64,000 nucleotides of DNA, taken from positions 62,001 to 126,000 of the forward strand of contig CAVXKY010000019.1 in assembly GCA_963762425.1 (NCBI GenBank), read 5' to 3'. Positions 27,000-36,308 of this stretch are shown piece after piece (positions within the stretch are counted from its first letter, which is position 1; every line of letters begins with the position of its first letter). This DNA is from REEB95 sp963762425. GTDB lineage: Bacteria; Pseudomonadota; Alphaproteobacteria; ATCC43930; CGMCC-115725. The position numbers and the translations under genes were made by a program. The notes under the pieces were generated by a model. That model was given only the letters and a program-made list of their open reading frames with translations. It had not been told where the DNA came from and ran no database searches.

Positions 27000-27653
27000 C
27001 TAGAATTCGTATTCCTCGATGATCATCGGCTCGTTCTTGGCCGCGGCCAGCCATTCCTGATAGGCCGGCCATTTCTCGACCGCTTCGCAATAGGCGGCGG
27101 CCTCGTCGTCCAGCTCGACCGCGTAGGTGCGCAAGCGGCTCACCACCGGCGCGTACATGGCGTCGGCGATCGAGAATTGGCCGAACAGGAAACCGCCCTT
27201 GGCGCGGAAGCGCTTGCGGCAGTCGCGCCACAGCGAGGCGATGCGGTTGACATCGGCCTGGGCCTCGGGCGTCAGGCCGCGCTTGGGAAAGGAGCCGCGC
27301 ATGTTCATCGGCAGATGCCGGCGCAGATCCATAAACCCGGCATGCATTTCGGCGCTCACCGCCCGCGCCGCGGCGCGGGCATGGTTCGAACTCGGCCACA
27401 GCTTCTTCGCCGGATACCGCTCGTTCAGATATTCGCCGATGGCGAGCGATTCCCAGACCACGATCTTGCCGTGCTTCAAGGCCGGGACCCGGCCCGAGGG
27501 CGAATGGCGCATGATCTCGGTGCGGGTGTCGGGCTGGCGCAGCGGAATCATCACCTCGTGGAAGCTCACGCCCGCGCGTTTCAGCATCAACCAGGCGCGC
27601 AGCGACCAGGAGGAGTAGTTCTTGTTGGCGATATAGATGGTGAAGTCCGCCAT
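27000..27653 (-). CDS. glutathione S-transferase family protein
   Basis: A 217-aa cytosolic GST-fold protein. The N-terminal thioredoxin-like domain has IANKNYSSWSLRAWLMLK, with the serine that activates glutathione in this subfamily. GRVPALKHGKIVVWESLAIG contains the cis-proline and the Glu-Ser glutathione-binding pair. The C-terminal helical domain ends with FSIADAMYAPVVSRL. The substrate is unknown. It converges with pgk across the repeat region. Confidence 0.9.
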   Translation of the reverse strand: MADFTIYIANKNYSSWSLRAWLMLKRAGVSFHEVMIPLRQPDTRTEIMRHSPSGRVPALKHGKIVVWESLAIGEYLNERYPAKKLWPSSNHARAAARAVSAEMHAGFMDLRRHLPMNMRGSFPKRGLTPEAQADVNRIASLWRDCRKRFRAKGGFLFGQFSIADAMYAPVVSRLRTYAVELDDEAAAYCEAVEKWPAYQEWLAAAKNEPMIIEEYEF

Positions 27654-27879
27654 CGGCTATTCTCGTCTCCCACCGGCTCCGCCCCATGGTGGCGGGCGCG
27701 GGGGCGGCGCGCAACCCCGGCCTGCGGGGCGGCGGGCGCGAATCGGGGACGCGACTCGCTGGTCATCCGGCGTCGAGGGGTTTTAGGGAGAGGGGTCTTA
27801 CCGGGCATGGTTTTGCGATTGGAGGCGGCATCCGGGGCCGAGTTGGTCCGAGTCGGGGCCGGGCGATGAGGCCCAAATC

Positions 27880-28302
27880 ATGAAATTGGGGCGCAAGAAG
27901 CGGGCGCCGCGAGGCCCGAGCGAAGCGGCGGCGGCGCGCATCGGCTTGAAGCCGTCCGGCGGCGGCAAGCTCAAATGGATTCGGGTGGGATTCGCCTGGG
28001 ATCTGTTCGTGCTGTCGCCGCTTTTGGGGATACCGCTGTTCCTGCGCAAGCTGCATCAATGGGGCGCGGCGATGCTGGCGCTGCTGCTGGTCTGGTTCGT
28101 GCTCGGCACCCTTCTCGGCGGCCAGGCGAAAAACCTCGCTGGCGTGGTTCTGTTCGCGATCTTCGTCCTGATCGATCTGTTCCTGGGCTTTTACGGCAAC
28201 CGGCTCACGGCGCGGGCCTATCTGCGCCACGGCTGGACCGTCGACCACCCGGATTACGCCGCCACCCGCAAGGTGATGAAGCGCTGGAAGCTTGAGGCGT
28301 GA
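27880..28302 (+). CDS. DUF2628-like membrane protein
   Basis: A 140-aa inner-membrane protein. A basic N-terminus (LGRKKRAPRG) precedes three hydrophobic stretches: FAWDLFVLSPLLGIPLFL, AAMLALLLVWFVLGTLLGG and LAGVVLFAIFVLIDLFLGF. The conserved FYGNRLTARAYLRHGWTVD after the last helix is what suggests DUF2628. No function is known. It ends 4 bases before the stop of yejF on the other strand. The 226 bases before it hold nothing recognisable. Confidence 0.75.
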   Translation: MKLGRKKRAPRGPSEAAAARIGLKPSGGGKLKWIRVGFAWDLFVLSPLLGIPLFLRKLHQWGAAMLALLLVWFVLGTLLGGQAKNLAGVVLFAIFVLIDLFLGFYGNRLTARAYLRHGWTVDHPDYAATRKVMKRWKLEA

Positions 28303-28306
28303 CGGC

Positions 28307-29929
28307 TTAGGGATTCGCCCCGGCCTCGACGGTTTCGATGTCGAAGGCGGCGGCCATCAGCGCCTTGGTATAGGGCTGCTGCGGCGATTCGAAAATCTGC
28401 TTCGCGGGGCCGCGCTCGACGTCCTTGCCGTCCTTCAGCACCAGCACCTCATGGGCGAGCGCGCGCACCACGCGCAGATCGTGGCTGATGAACAGATAGG
28501 ATATCCCGTGGCGCTGTTGCAGCTCGCGCAGCAGTTCCACGATCTGCGTCTGCACCGACATGTCGAGCGCCGAGGTCGGCTCGTCGAGCACGATCAAACG
28601 CGGCTTCAGCACCATGGCGCGGGCGAGCGCGATGCGCTGGCGCTGCCCGCCGGAGAATTCATGCGGATAACGGTCGGCCGAGGCGGGATCGAGGCCCAAT
28701 TCGGCGAGCGATTGCTCGATGAGTTTCCGCCTGCCGGCCGCGTCGCCGCCGAGCCGATGCACCTTCAGCCCTTCCTCGACGATCTGCGCCAACGACAGGC
28801 GCGGCGACAGGCTGGCGAAAGGATCCTGGAACACGATCTGCAACTCGCGCCGCAACGGCCGCATCGCGCCGGAGCCGAGCGTCTCGATGTTGCGGCCGTC
28901 GTAACGGATGACGCCCTTGCTTTCCTGGAGCCGCAGCAAGGCGAGGCCGAGCGTGGTCTTGCCCGAACCCGATTCGCCGACCACGCCCAGCGTCTCGCCT
29001 TCGCGCAAACCGAGATCGACGCCGTCCACCGCCTTGATGAAACCGGTGGTGCGCCGCCACAACCCGGTCTTGACCGGGAACCAGACGCGCAAATTCTCGG
29101 CTTCGAGCAGAACCTTGGGGCGCGGGGTCTTGGTTTTGGGCTGGCTGCGCGGCAAGGCCGCGAGCAGATGCTTGGTATAGGGATGCTGCGGGCGCTCGAA
29201 GATGTCCTTGGTCGCGCCCTGCTCGACGATTTCGCCCTGGGTCATCATCAGCACGCGGTCGGCCATCTTGCGGACTATCGTTAGATCATGAGTGATCAGA
29301 AGCAGCGCCATGCCGAAGCGGCGCTGCAAATCCTTCAAGAGCTTCAGGATTTGCGCCTGGATAGTGACGTCGAGCGCGGTGGTGGGTTCGTCGGCGATCA
29401 GAATGTCGGGCTCGTTGGCGAGCGCCATGGCGATCATGACGCGCTGGCGCTGCCCGCCCGAAAGCTGGTGCGGATAGGCGTCGAGCCGGCTTTCGGCCTC
29501 GGCCAGCCCGACCAGCTTGAGCAATTCGACCGTCCGCGCGCGCGCGGCCTGGCCGCGCAGCCCCTTGTGCAGGGAAAGGGTTTCGGCGATCTGTTTCTCG
29601 ATGGTGTGGAGCGGATTGAGCGAGGTCATCGGCTCCTGGAACACCATGGCGATGCGGTCGCCGCGGATGCGCTGCAACACCTTCTCCTTGGCGCCGATCA
29701 ATTCCTGGCCGTCGAACACGATGCTGCTGCCCTTCCCGTGGCTCGCCGGCGGATAAGGCAGCAACTGGAGGATCGACAGCGCGGTGACCGACTTGCCCGA
29801 ACCCGATTCGCCGACCAGCGCCACGGTCTCGCCCTTGTCGAGCGAGAACGAAACGCCTTTCACCGCCGCGATGGTCTGGCCCGGCATGGCGAAGTTCACG
29901 GACAGGTCGCGCAATTCCAGCAGGGCCAT
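28307..29929 (-). CDS. yejF: ABC transporter ATP-binding protein YejF (two ATPase domains)
   Basis: Energises the YejABEF importer of oligopeptides and microcin C-like peptides. The 540-aa protein holds two fused nucleotide-binding domains. The first has Walker A GESGSGKSVTALS, signature LSGGQRQRVMIAMAL and Walker B ILIADEPTTALD. The second has GESGSGKTTLGLAL, FSGGQRQRIALARAM and LIVLDEPTSALD. It starts 2 bases after yejE and is the last gene of the operon. Confidence 0.94.
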   Translation of the reverse strand: MALLELRDLSVNFAMPGQTIAAVKGVSFSLDKGETVALVGESGSGKSVTALSILQLLPYPPASHGKGSSIVFDGQELIGAKEKVLQRIRGDRIAMVFQEPMTSLNPLHTIEKQIAETLSLHKGLRGQAARARTVELLKLVGLAEAESRLDAYPHQLSGGQRQRVMIAMALANEPDILIADEPTTALDVTIQAQILKLLKDLQRRFGMALLLITHDLTIVRKMADRVLMMTQGEIVEQGATKDIFERPQHPYTKHLLAALPRSQPKTKTPRPKVLLEAENLRVWFPVKTGLWRRTTGFIKAVDGVDLGLREGETLGVVGESGSGKTTLGLALLRLQESKGVIRYDGRNIETLGSGAMRPLRRELQIVFQDPFASLSPRLSLAQIVEEGLKVHRLGGDAAGRRKLIEQSLAELGLDPASADRYPHEFSGGQRQRIALARAMVLKPRLIVLDEPTSALDMSVQTQIVELLRELQQRHGISYLFISHDLRVVRALAHEVLVLKDGKDVERGPAKQIFESPQQPYTKALMAAAFDIETVEAGANP

Positions 29930-29931
29930 GC

Positions 29932-31005
29932 TTATCTCGTCTTTCGCGGATCGAACGCGTCGCGCACCGCCTCGCCGACGAAGATCAGCAGGCTCAGCAT
30001 CAATGCCAAGAAGAAGAAGGCGGTCAAGCCCAGCCACGGTGCCTGGAGATTGGCCTTGCCCTGGGCCAGCAGCTCGCCGAGCGAGGGCGAACCGGGCGGC
30101 AGGCCGAAGCCGAGGAAATCGAGCGAGGTGAGCGTGGTGATCGAGCCGTTGAGGATGAAGGGCAGGAAGGTAAGCGTCGCCACCATCGCGTTCGGCAATA
30201 CGTGGCGCCAGATAATGACCGGATTGGAAACGCCCAAGGCGCGGGCCGCGCGCACGTAATCGAAATTGCGCGCGCGCAGGAATTCGGCGCGCACCAGATC
30301 GACCAGCGACATCCAGGAGAACAGCAGCATGATGCCCAAGAGCCACCAGAAATTGGGCTCGATCAGGCTCGACAGGATGATGAGCAGGTAGAGCATGGGC
30401 AGGCCCGACCAGATCTCGAGGAAACGCTGGAAACCGAGATCGACCAGCCCGCCGTAATAGCCCTGGATCGCGCCGGCGGCGACGCCGATGACCGAACTCG
30501 AAATCGTGAGCGTCAGCCCGAACAGCACCGACAGCCGGAAGCCGTAGATCAGCCGCGCCAGCACGTCGCGCCCCTGGTCGTCGGTGCCGAGGAGATCGGC
30601 CCGGCTCGGCGGCGACGGCACCGCCCGGTGGAGATCGAAATTGATGGTGCGGTAGCTGAAGGGAATCGGCGGCCAGATCATCCAGCCGGCCTGGCCGATG
30701 CGGCTTGCCACGGTCTTGTCGCGGTAATCGGCGCTGATCGGCAGATCGCCGCCGAAATTCCGCTCGGTGTAATCGGCCACCACGGGAAAATACCAATGCC
30801 CCTGATAGGAAACGATCAGCGGCCGGTCGTTGGCGATGAATTCGGCGAACAGGCTCAGCCCGAACAGCACCAGGAAAATCCACAGCGACCAGAACCCCCG
30901 CCGGTTGGCGCGGAAATTCGCCAGGCGGCGGCGGACCAGCGGGCTGGGTTTGTAGCCGATGAAACGGCGGCTTTGCGTCCGGCGGACGGCGATCGGGTCG
31001 CTCAT
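29932..31005 (-). CDS. yejE: peptide ABC transporter permease YejE
   Basis: Inner-membrane permease subunit of YejABEF, 357 aa. It has an N-terminal cytoplasmic segment (RRFIGYKPSPLVRRRLANF), a first helix, a large periplasmic loop (HWYFPVVADYTERNFGGDLP, PFSYRTINFDLHRAV), and then the permease core with LLGTDDQGRDVLARLIYGFR. The EAA-type loop is YVRAARALGVSNPVIIWRHV. Its ATG overlaps the yejB stop by 4 bases. Confidence 0.94.
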   Translation of the reverse strand: MSDPIAVRRTQSRRFIGYKPSPLVRRRLANFRANRRGFWSLWIFLVLFGLSLFAEFIANDRPLIVSYQGHWYFPVVADYTERNFGGDLPISADYRDKTVASRIGQAGWMIWPPIPFSYRTINFDLHRAVPSPPSRADLLGTDDQGRDVLARLIYGFRLSVLFGLTLTISSSVIGVAAGAIQGYYGGLVDLGFQRFLEIWSGLPMLYLLIILSSLIEPNFWWLLGIMLLFSWMSLVDLVRAEFLRARNFDYVRAARALGVSNPVIIWRHVLPNAMVATLTFLPFILNGSITTLTSLDFLGFGLPPGSPSLGELLAQGKANLQAPWLGLTAFFFLALMLSLLIFVGEAVRDAFDPRKTR

Positions 31006-32099
31006 GTGCCACGCGTCCCGAAATCGATGCGCGGATCGACCAGCATGTAGGTCAAATCGCTCAAGAGCTTCAGCACCAATCCGACCAGGGTGTAGATGTA
31101 GAGCGTGGCGAACATGATCGGGTAATCGCGGCCGAGCGCCGCCTGGAAACCCAAATATCCCAAACCGTCGAGCGAGAAAATCACCTCGACCAGCAGTGCG
31201 CCGGTGAACAGGATCGAGACGAAGGCGGCCGGGAATCCGGCGATCACCAGCAGCATGGCGTTGCGGAAGACGTGGGCGTAGAGCACGCGGGCTTCCGACA
31301 GGCCCTTGGCGCGCGCCGTCACCACGTATTGCTTGTTGATCTCCTCGAGGAAGCAGTTCTTGGACAGCATGGTCAATCCGGCGAAGCTGCCGATCACCAG
31401 CGACAGGATCGGCAAGGCGATGTGCCAGAGATAGTCGAGGATGCGCGAAGGCCAGGCGAGGCTCGACCAGTCGTCCGAGGTGAGCCCGCGCAACGGGAAC
31501 CAGTGGAGATAGCTGCCGCCGGCGAAAATCACGATCAGCAGCACGGCGAACAGGAAGGCGGGCACGGCATAGCCCACGATGATGACGCCGCTGGTCCAGA
31601 CGTCGAAGCTGCTGCCGTCCTTCACCGCCTTGCGGATGCCGAGCGGGATGGAGATGAGGTAGGTCAGGAACGTGGTCCACAGCCCGAGCGAGATCGAGAC
31701 CGGCAGCTTCTCGGCGACCAGGCTGATCACCGGACGGTCCTGGTAGAAGCTGTCGCCGAAATTGAAGGTGAGATAGTTCTTGACCATCAGCCAGAAACGC
31801 TCCGGCGCCGGCTTGTCGAAGCCGTAAAGCTTGTTGAGCTGGGCGATGAATTCGGGATCGAGGCCGCGCGATGCCCGCGACTGGCCGGCGGCTTGGCTGG
31901 CCGAGGTCGCGGTCGCCGAGGTCTCGCTGCCGCCGCCCGACACTCGCTCGAGCGCGTTGGCGCCGGTGCCGCGCAGCTGGGATATGAGCTGGTCCACCGG
32001 CCCGCCCGGCGCCGCCTGGACGATGATGAAATTCACCAGGATGATGGCGAACAGCGTCGGCACGATCAGCAGAACGCGGCGCAGGGCATAGGCGAGCAT
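31002..32099 (-). CDS. yejB: peptide ABC transporter permease YejB
   Basis: Partner permease of YejE, 365 aa. It opens with MLAYALRRVLLIVPTLFAII and AAPGGPVDQLI, as in oligopeptide permeases. A Ser/Ala/Thr-rich periplasmic insert follows (residues about 52-80). The EAA loop is YVVTARAKGLSEARVLYAHV, and the end is YTLVGLVLKLLSDLTYMLVD plus DPRIDF. It starts 9 bases after yejA and overlaps yejE. Confidence 0.94.
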   Translation of the reverse strand: MLAYALRRVLLIVPTLFAIILVNFIIVQAAPGGPVDQLISQLRGTGANALERVSGGGSETSATATSASQAAGQSRASRGLDPEFIAQLNKLYGFDKPAPERFWLMVKNYLTFNFGDSFYQDRPVISLVAEKLPVSISLGLWTTFLTYLISIPLGIRKAVKDGSSFDVWTSGVIIVGYAVPAFLFAVLLIVIFAGGSYLHWFPLRGLTSDDWSSLAWPSRILDYLWHIALPILSLVIGSFAGLTMLSKNCFLEEINKQYVVTARAKGLSEARVLYAHVFRNAMLLVIAGFPAAFVSILFTGALLVEVIFSLDGLGYLGFQAALGRDYPIMFATLYIYTLVGLVLKLLSDLTYMLVDPRIDFGTRGT

Positions 32100-32108
32100 G
32101 AGAGGGTC

Positions 32109-33932
32109 TTAGCGCTGCGGACGCTTGGCGTCGAGCGCGGCCGCCTTGGCCGGGTCCACCCACCAGGTGTCGATCGCCAGCCCATAGGGCGGCGCGATAC
32201 CGGGCCTCCCGAATTTGTCCCAGCTCGCCACGCGGAAATAGGGGAAATGCCAGTTGGGTATGACGTAATAGCCTTCGAGCAGCACGCGGTCGAGCGCGTG
32301 CACCCGGTTCACCAGGCTTAACCGGTCGGGCGCGTTGACCACGAGATCGACCAGATCGTCCACGGCATGGCTGTCGATGCCCAAGAGGTTGCGCCCGCCC
32401 ACCGACTTGCCCGCCGCCGCGGTCCAGTAATCGCGCTGCTCGTTGCCGGGCGACAGCGATTCGGGATAAAGCACCACGGTCATGTCGAAATCGAAATTCT
32501 GCATCCGGTTCTCGTATTGCGCCGGATCGATGGTGCGGACATTGGCGGAAATGCCGAGCCGCGCCAGGTTCTGCACGAAGGGCAGCACCACGCGCTCGAA
32601 TTCCGGCTGATCGAGCAGGAATTCGAAGCGGAACGGATCGCCCTTGGCGTTTTCCAGCTGCCCGTCCTTCACGTTCCAGCCGGCCTGGGCCAGCAGCGCG
32701 AGCGCCGCGCGCAGATTGTCGCGGATGTCGCCCGAGCCGTCGGTGGTGGGCGGCGCATAGACCTGGGTGAAGACCGCTTCGGGAATCTTGCCGCGGTATT
32801 TCTCCAGAATCTTGATCTCGTCCGGCCCGGGCAGGCCCGATGAGGCGAGATCGGAATTCGAGAAATAGCTCTTGGTGCGGGTATAGGCCCCGTAGAACAG
32901 CGCCTTGTTGGTCCATTCGAAATCGAACAGATAGCCCAGCGCCTGGCGCACGCGCGCATCGGCGAAAATCGCGCGCCGCGTGTTGAAGCCGAAGGCTTGC
33001 ATGCCTTGCGGCACCTTGTTGGGAATCTGCTCTTTCTTGATGAGACCCGCCGACAGCGCCGGGCTGTCATAACCGATGGCCCAGTTCTTCGAGACGTTCT
33101 CGACCCTGATGTCGTAGGCGCCGGCCTTGAAGGCTTCGAGCGCCACGCCCTGGTCGCGGTAATAGTCGTAGCGGATTTCGCTGAAATTGTTGCGCCCGCG
33201 GTTGACCGGCAGATCCTTGCCCCAGTAATCCGCCACCAGGCGATAGGTGATGCTGCGGCCGGGGTCGACGGAATCGATCCGGTAGGGTCCGCTGCCCATC
33301 GGCTTGTCGAGCGTCGTCTTGGAAAAATCGCTTTTGCTCCAATAGGCCTTGGACAAAACCGGCATCTCGCCGACGATCGAAGGTAGCTCGCGGTTGGCGC
33401 CGTTGCGGAAGGTGAACTTCACCTGATGCGGGCCGGTCTTTTCGGCCTTGAGCACGTCGGCGTAATAAAGCCGCCAGCGCGGATGGCCCTTGGCCTTGAG
33501 CGTGTCGAAAGTCCAGACCACGTCCTCGGGCGAAATCGGGCTGCCGTCCCAGAAGCGCGCCTCTTTGCGCAAGGTATAGACGACCGAAACATGGTCGGGC
33601 GCCACGTCCACGCTCTCGGCGATGAGCCCGTAGGACGAGGCGGGTTCGTCCTCCGACGGGATCATCAGCGAGTCGAACATCGCCTCCGCCCCCGCCGCCG
33701 GCTGGCCCTTCAGGGTGAAAGGGTTGAGCGTGTCGAAGGTGCCGATGGCGGCGTATTTGACGCTGCCGCCCTTGGGCGCGGCGGGATCGGCGTAATCGAA
33801 ATGCTGGAAGTTGGCGGGGTATTTCAAATCGCCGAACAGCGCCAAGCCGTGGCGCGGGCCCGAGGATTGGGCGAAGGCGGCTGAAACCGCCAGCCCGAGA
33901 GAAACAACCGCCAGCGCGAGCAACCGGCTCAT
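32109..33932 (-). CDS. yejA: peptide ABC transporter substrate-binding protein YejA
   Basis: Periplasmic binding protein of YejABEF, 607 aa, SBP family 5. The signal peptide is LLALAVVSLGLAVSAAFAQ. Family features are ALFGDLKYPANFQHFDYADP, KGGSVKYAAIGTFDTLNPFT, VVYTLRKEARFWDGSPISPE and the C-terminal YYVIPNWHFPYFRVASWDKF. Its ATG overlaps the hisN stop (ATGA), so the phosphatase and importer are translationally linked. Confidence 0.94.
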   Translation of the reverse strand: MSRLLALAVVSLGLAVSAAFAQSSGPRHGLALFGDLKYPANFQHFDYADPAAPKGGSVKYAAIGTFDTLNPFTLKGQPAAGAEAMFDSLMIPSEDEPASSYGLIAESVDVAPDHVSVVYTLRKEARFWDGSPISPEDVVWTFDTLKAKGHPRWRLYYADVLKAEKTGPHQVKFTFRNGANRELPSIVGEMPVLSKAYWSKSDFSKTTLDKPMGSGPYRIDSVDPGRSITYRLVADYWGKDLPVNRGRNNFSEIRYDYYRDQGVALEAFKAGAYDIRVENVSKNWAIGYDSPALSAGLIKKEQIPNKVPQGMQAFGFNTRRAIFADARVRQALGYLFDFEWTNKALFYGAYTRTKSYFSNSDLASSGLPGPDEIKILEKYRGKIPEAVFTQVYAPPTTDGSGDIRDNLRAALALLAQAGWNVKDGQLENAKGDPFRFEFLLDQPEFERVVLPFVQNLARLGISANVRTIDPAQYENRMQNFDFDMTVVLYPESLSPGNEQRDYWTAAAGKSVGGRNLLGIDSHAVDDLVDLVVNAPDRLSLVNRVHALDRVLLEGYYVIPNWHFPYFRVASWDKFGRPGIAPPYGLAIDTWWVDPAKAAALDAKRPQR

Positions 33933-34708
33933 TTCGCCAGCTTCGCGCGCGCGGCCTCGGCGAGTTTGGGATCGCCGCTGGCCGCCACCCGCCCGTCGGA
34001 ATGGAGCGACAACGCCTTGCCCTGCCAATCGGTGATGATGCCGCCCGCGCCTTCGACCACCGGCGCCAGCGCGCAGTAATCGTAGGGCTTCATGTTGGCC
34101 TCGACCACCAGATCGACGAATCCCGCCGCCAGCAACCCGTAGGCGTAGCAATCGGCGCCGAAGCGCGTGAGCCGGACCGCTCCGCGCAAACGCTCGAAGG
34201 CGGAAGCGGCCGCGCCTTCGAACATGTCGGGCGAGCTCGCGAACAGCGTGGCCTCGCGCAGATCGGCGCAAGGGCGGGTCTTGACCGGCTTGCCGTTCAA
34301 CTTGCTCTCGTGGCCGGATGCGCCCACCCAGCGTTCGCGCGAGATCGGCTGGTCGATCACGCCCAGCACCGGCTTGCCCTTGAAGGCGAGCGCGATCAGC
34401 GTGCCGAACAGCGGCACGCCGGAGATGAAGGATTTGGTGCCGTCGATCGGATCGAGCACCCAGGTGTATTCGGCCTCGGGCCGCACCCGCCCGAATTCCT
34501 CGCCCCAGATGCCGTGCGCCGGGTAATGCGCCTCGATCAGCTCGCGCATCGCCTTTTCCGCCTCGCGGTCGGCGACGGTGACGGGGGTGCGGTCGGGCTT
34601 CTGCTCGACGGCGATCTTCTGGCGGAAATGGCGGCGGATGATCGCGCCCGCCCGCTCGGCAAGCTCGCCCGCCAGCGCCAGATAAGCGGCTGAAACCCTG
34701 TCACTCAT
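33929..34708 (-). CDS. hisN: inositol-monophosphatase-family phosphatase (histidinol-phosphatase HisN type)
   Basis: A 259-aa metal-dependent phosphatase. Conserved metal and substrate sites are GIWGEEFG, WVLDPIDGTKSFISG and, near the C-terminus, MKPYDYCALAPVVEGAGGII. The SFISG and LFGTLIAL blocks fit the HisN branch, which removes phosphate from histidinol phosphate in many alphaproteobacteria. Inositol or other sugar phosphates remain possible. ATG 34708 begins at MSDRVSAAYLALAGELAERA. It leads the yejABEF operon and diverges from fumC. Confidence 0.85.
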   Translation of the reverse strand: MSDRVSAAYLALAGELAERAGAIIRRHFRQKIAVEQKPDRTPVTVADREAEKAMRELIEAHYPAHGIWGEEFGRVRPEAEYTWVLDPIDGTKSFISGVPLFGTLIALAFKGKPVLGVIDQPISRERWVGASGHESKLNGKPVKTRPCADLREATLFASSPDMFEGAAASAFERLRGAVRLTRFGADCYAYGLLAAGFVDLVVEANMKPYDYCALAPVVEGAGGIITDWQGKALSLHSDGRVAASGDPKLAEAARAKLAK

Positions 34709-34787
34709 GCCGCGCGATATTAGAGGCCCGGACCCGGTTTGCCGAGATGCTTCTGACCATCGGCCCGGAATGCTATCGTTCGCCGAC

Positions 34788-36206
34788 ATGACCAATACGC
34801 GAACAGAGAGCGACAGCCTGGGCGTGGTCGAGGTGCCCGCCGACAAGCTGTGGGGCGCGCAAACCCAGCGCTCGCTCGAACATTTCAGCATCGGCCAGGA
34901 TCTGATCCCGCGCGAGATGATCGCCGCCTACGCCGATCCTGAAGAAGGCCGCCGCCATCGCCAACCACGCCGGCAAGCGGCTCGACGACCAGCGCTACAA
35001 GCTGATCGTCCAGGTCTGCGACGAGATCCTCGCCGGCCAGCATCACGACATGTTCCCGTTGCACGTCTGGATGACCGGCAGCGGCACCCAGTTCAACATG
35101 AACGTCAACGAGGTGATCTCCAACCGCTGCTGCCAGCTCGCGGGCACGCCGCTCGGCAGCCAAGCGCCGGTCCATCCCGAACGATCACGTCAACATGGCG
35201 CAGTCGTCGAACGACACGTTTCCGTCGGCGATGTACATCGCCGCGGCGGTCAACGTGAAGCAGCGCCTGATTCCCGCGGTCGCCGCCTTGCGCGACGCGA
35301 TCGACGCGAAGGCGAAGGCGTGGAGCGACATCGTCAAGATCGGGCGCACCCACATGCAGGACGCCACGCCGCTGACGCTGGGCCAGGAATGGTCGGGCTA
35401 TGCCGGGATGCTGGCGGACGATCTGGAGCGGATCGAAGCCGCGCTGCACGGCGTCTACCGCCTGGCGCTGGGCGGCACGGCGGTCGGAACCGGCATCAAC
35501 TCGGCGCCCGGTTTCGCCGAGGCCGCCGCCGCCGAGATCGCCAAGCTCACCGGCCTGCCCTTCGTCACCGCGCCCAACAAATTCACCGTGCAGGGCGCCC
35601 ACGACGCGCTGGTGCAGCTGTCCGGCACGCTGCGCACGCTGGCGGTGTCGCTCTACAAGATCGCCAACGACATCCGCCTGATGTCGTGCGGGCCGCGCGC
35701 CGGATTCGCCGAACTGGAGATTCCCGGAGAACGAGCCGGGCTCCTCGATCATGCCGGGCAAGGTCAACCCGACCCAGTGCGAGGCGCTGACCATGATCGC
35801 CGTGCAGGTGATGGCCAACGACGTCGCGGTGGGCTTCGGCGGCGCCGGCGGCTATCTGGAGATGAACGTCTACAAGCCGCTGATGATCTTCAACATCGCC
35901 CATTCGATCACGATCATGACCGACGGCTGCACGAACTTCCGCAAGTTCCTGGTCGAGGGCACCAAGCCCAATCTGAAGAAGATCAACGAATACGTCGAGC
36001 GTTCGCTGATGCTGGTGACGGCGCTGTCGCCGGTCATCGGCTACGACAAGGCGTCGAAGATCGCCCACTACGCCATGGACAACGACCTCACGCTCAAGGA
36101 GGCCGCGTTGAAACTGGGCTTTGTCACCGAGGCCGAATTCGATCGCGTCGTCGATCCGAAGAAGATGGTGAAGCCCTACGTCGCGAAGGGCAGTCGCTAT
36201 TCACAT
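34788..36206 (+). CDS. fumC: class II fumarate hydratase, three frameshifts and no clear stop
   Basis: TCA-cycle enzyme interconverting fumarate and malate. The start MTNTRTESDSLGVVEVPADK and LWGAQTQRSLEHFSIG match FumC, as do HVNMAQSSNDTFPSAM, KIGRTHMQDATPLTLGQEW and the signature GSSIMPGKVNPTQCEA. Three extra G bases, near 34935, 35181 and 35731, split it into four frames. Each follows a codon ending in CC. The last frame reads through DPKKMVKPYVAKGS, where FumC should end, straight into a palindromic repeat without a stop. The end given is therefore approximate. Removing the three bases restores a normal length. Confidence 0.92.
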
Positions 36207-36280
36207 GTCATGGCCGGGCTTGTCCCGGCCATCCATGGCTTTCCTAAGGCATGGATGCCCGGATCAAGTCCGGGCATGAC
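36207..36280. repeat. palindromic intergenic repeat, alphaproteobacterial type
   Basis: GTCATGGCCGGGCTTGTCCC begins a 74-base imperfect palindrome ending CAAGTCCGGGCATGAC. The centre is CATGGCTTTCCTAAGGCATG. Read in frame from fumC it gives the familiar MAGLVPAIHG and MPGSSPGMT peptides that this repeat encodes in many alphaproteobacterial annotations. It lies between fumC and the convergent cytochrome c gene, and could act as a bidirectional terminator hairpin. Confidence 0.85.
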
Positions 36281-36308
36281 GGGAAAAGTAAACCGGAAGC
36301 GGCTAACC

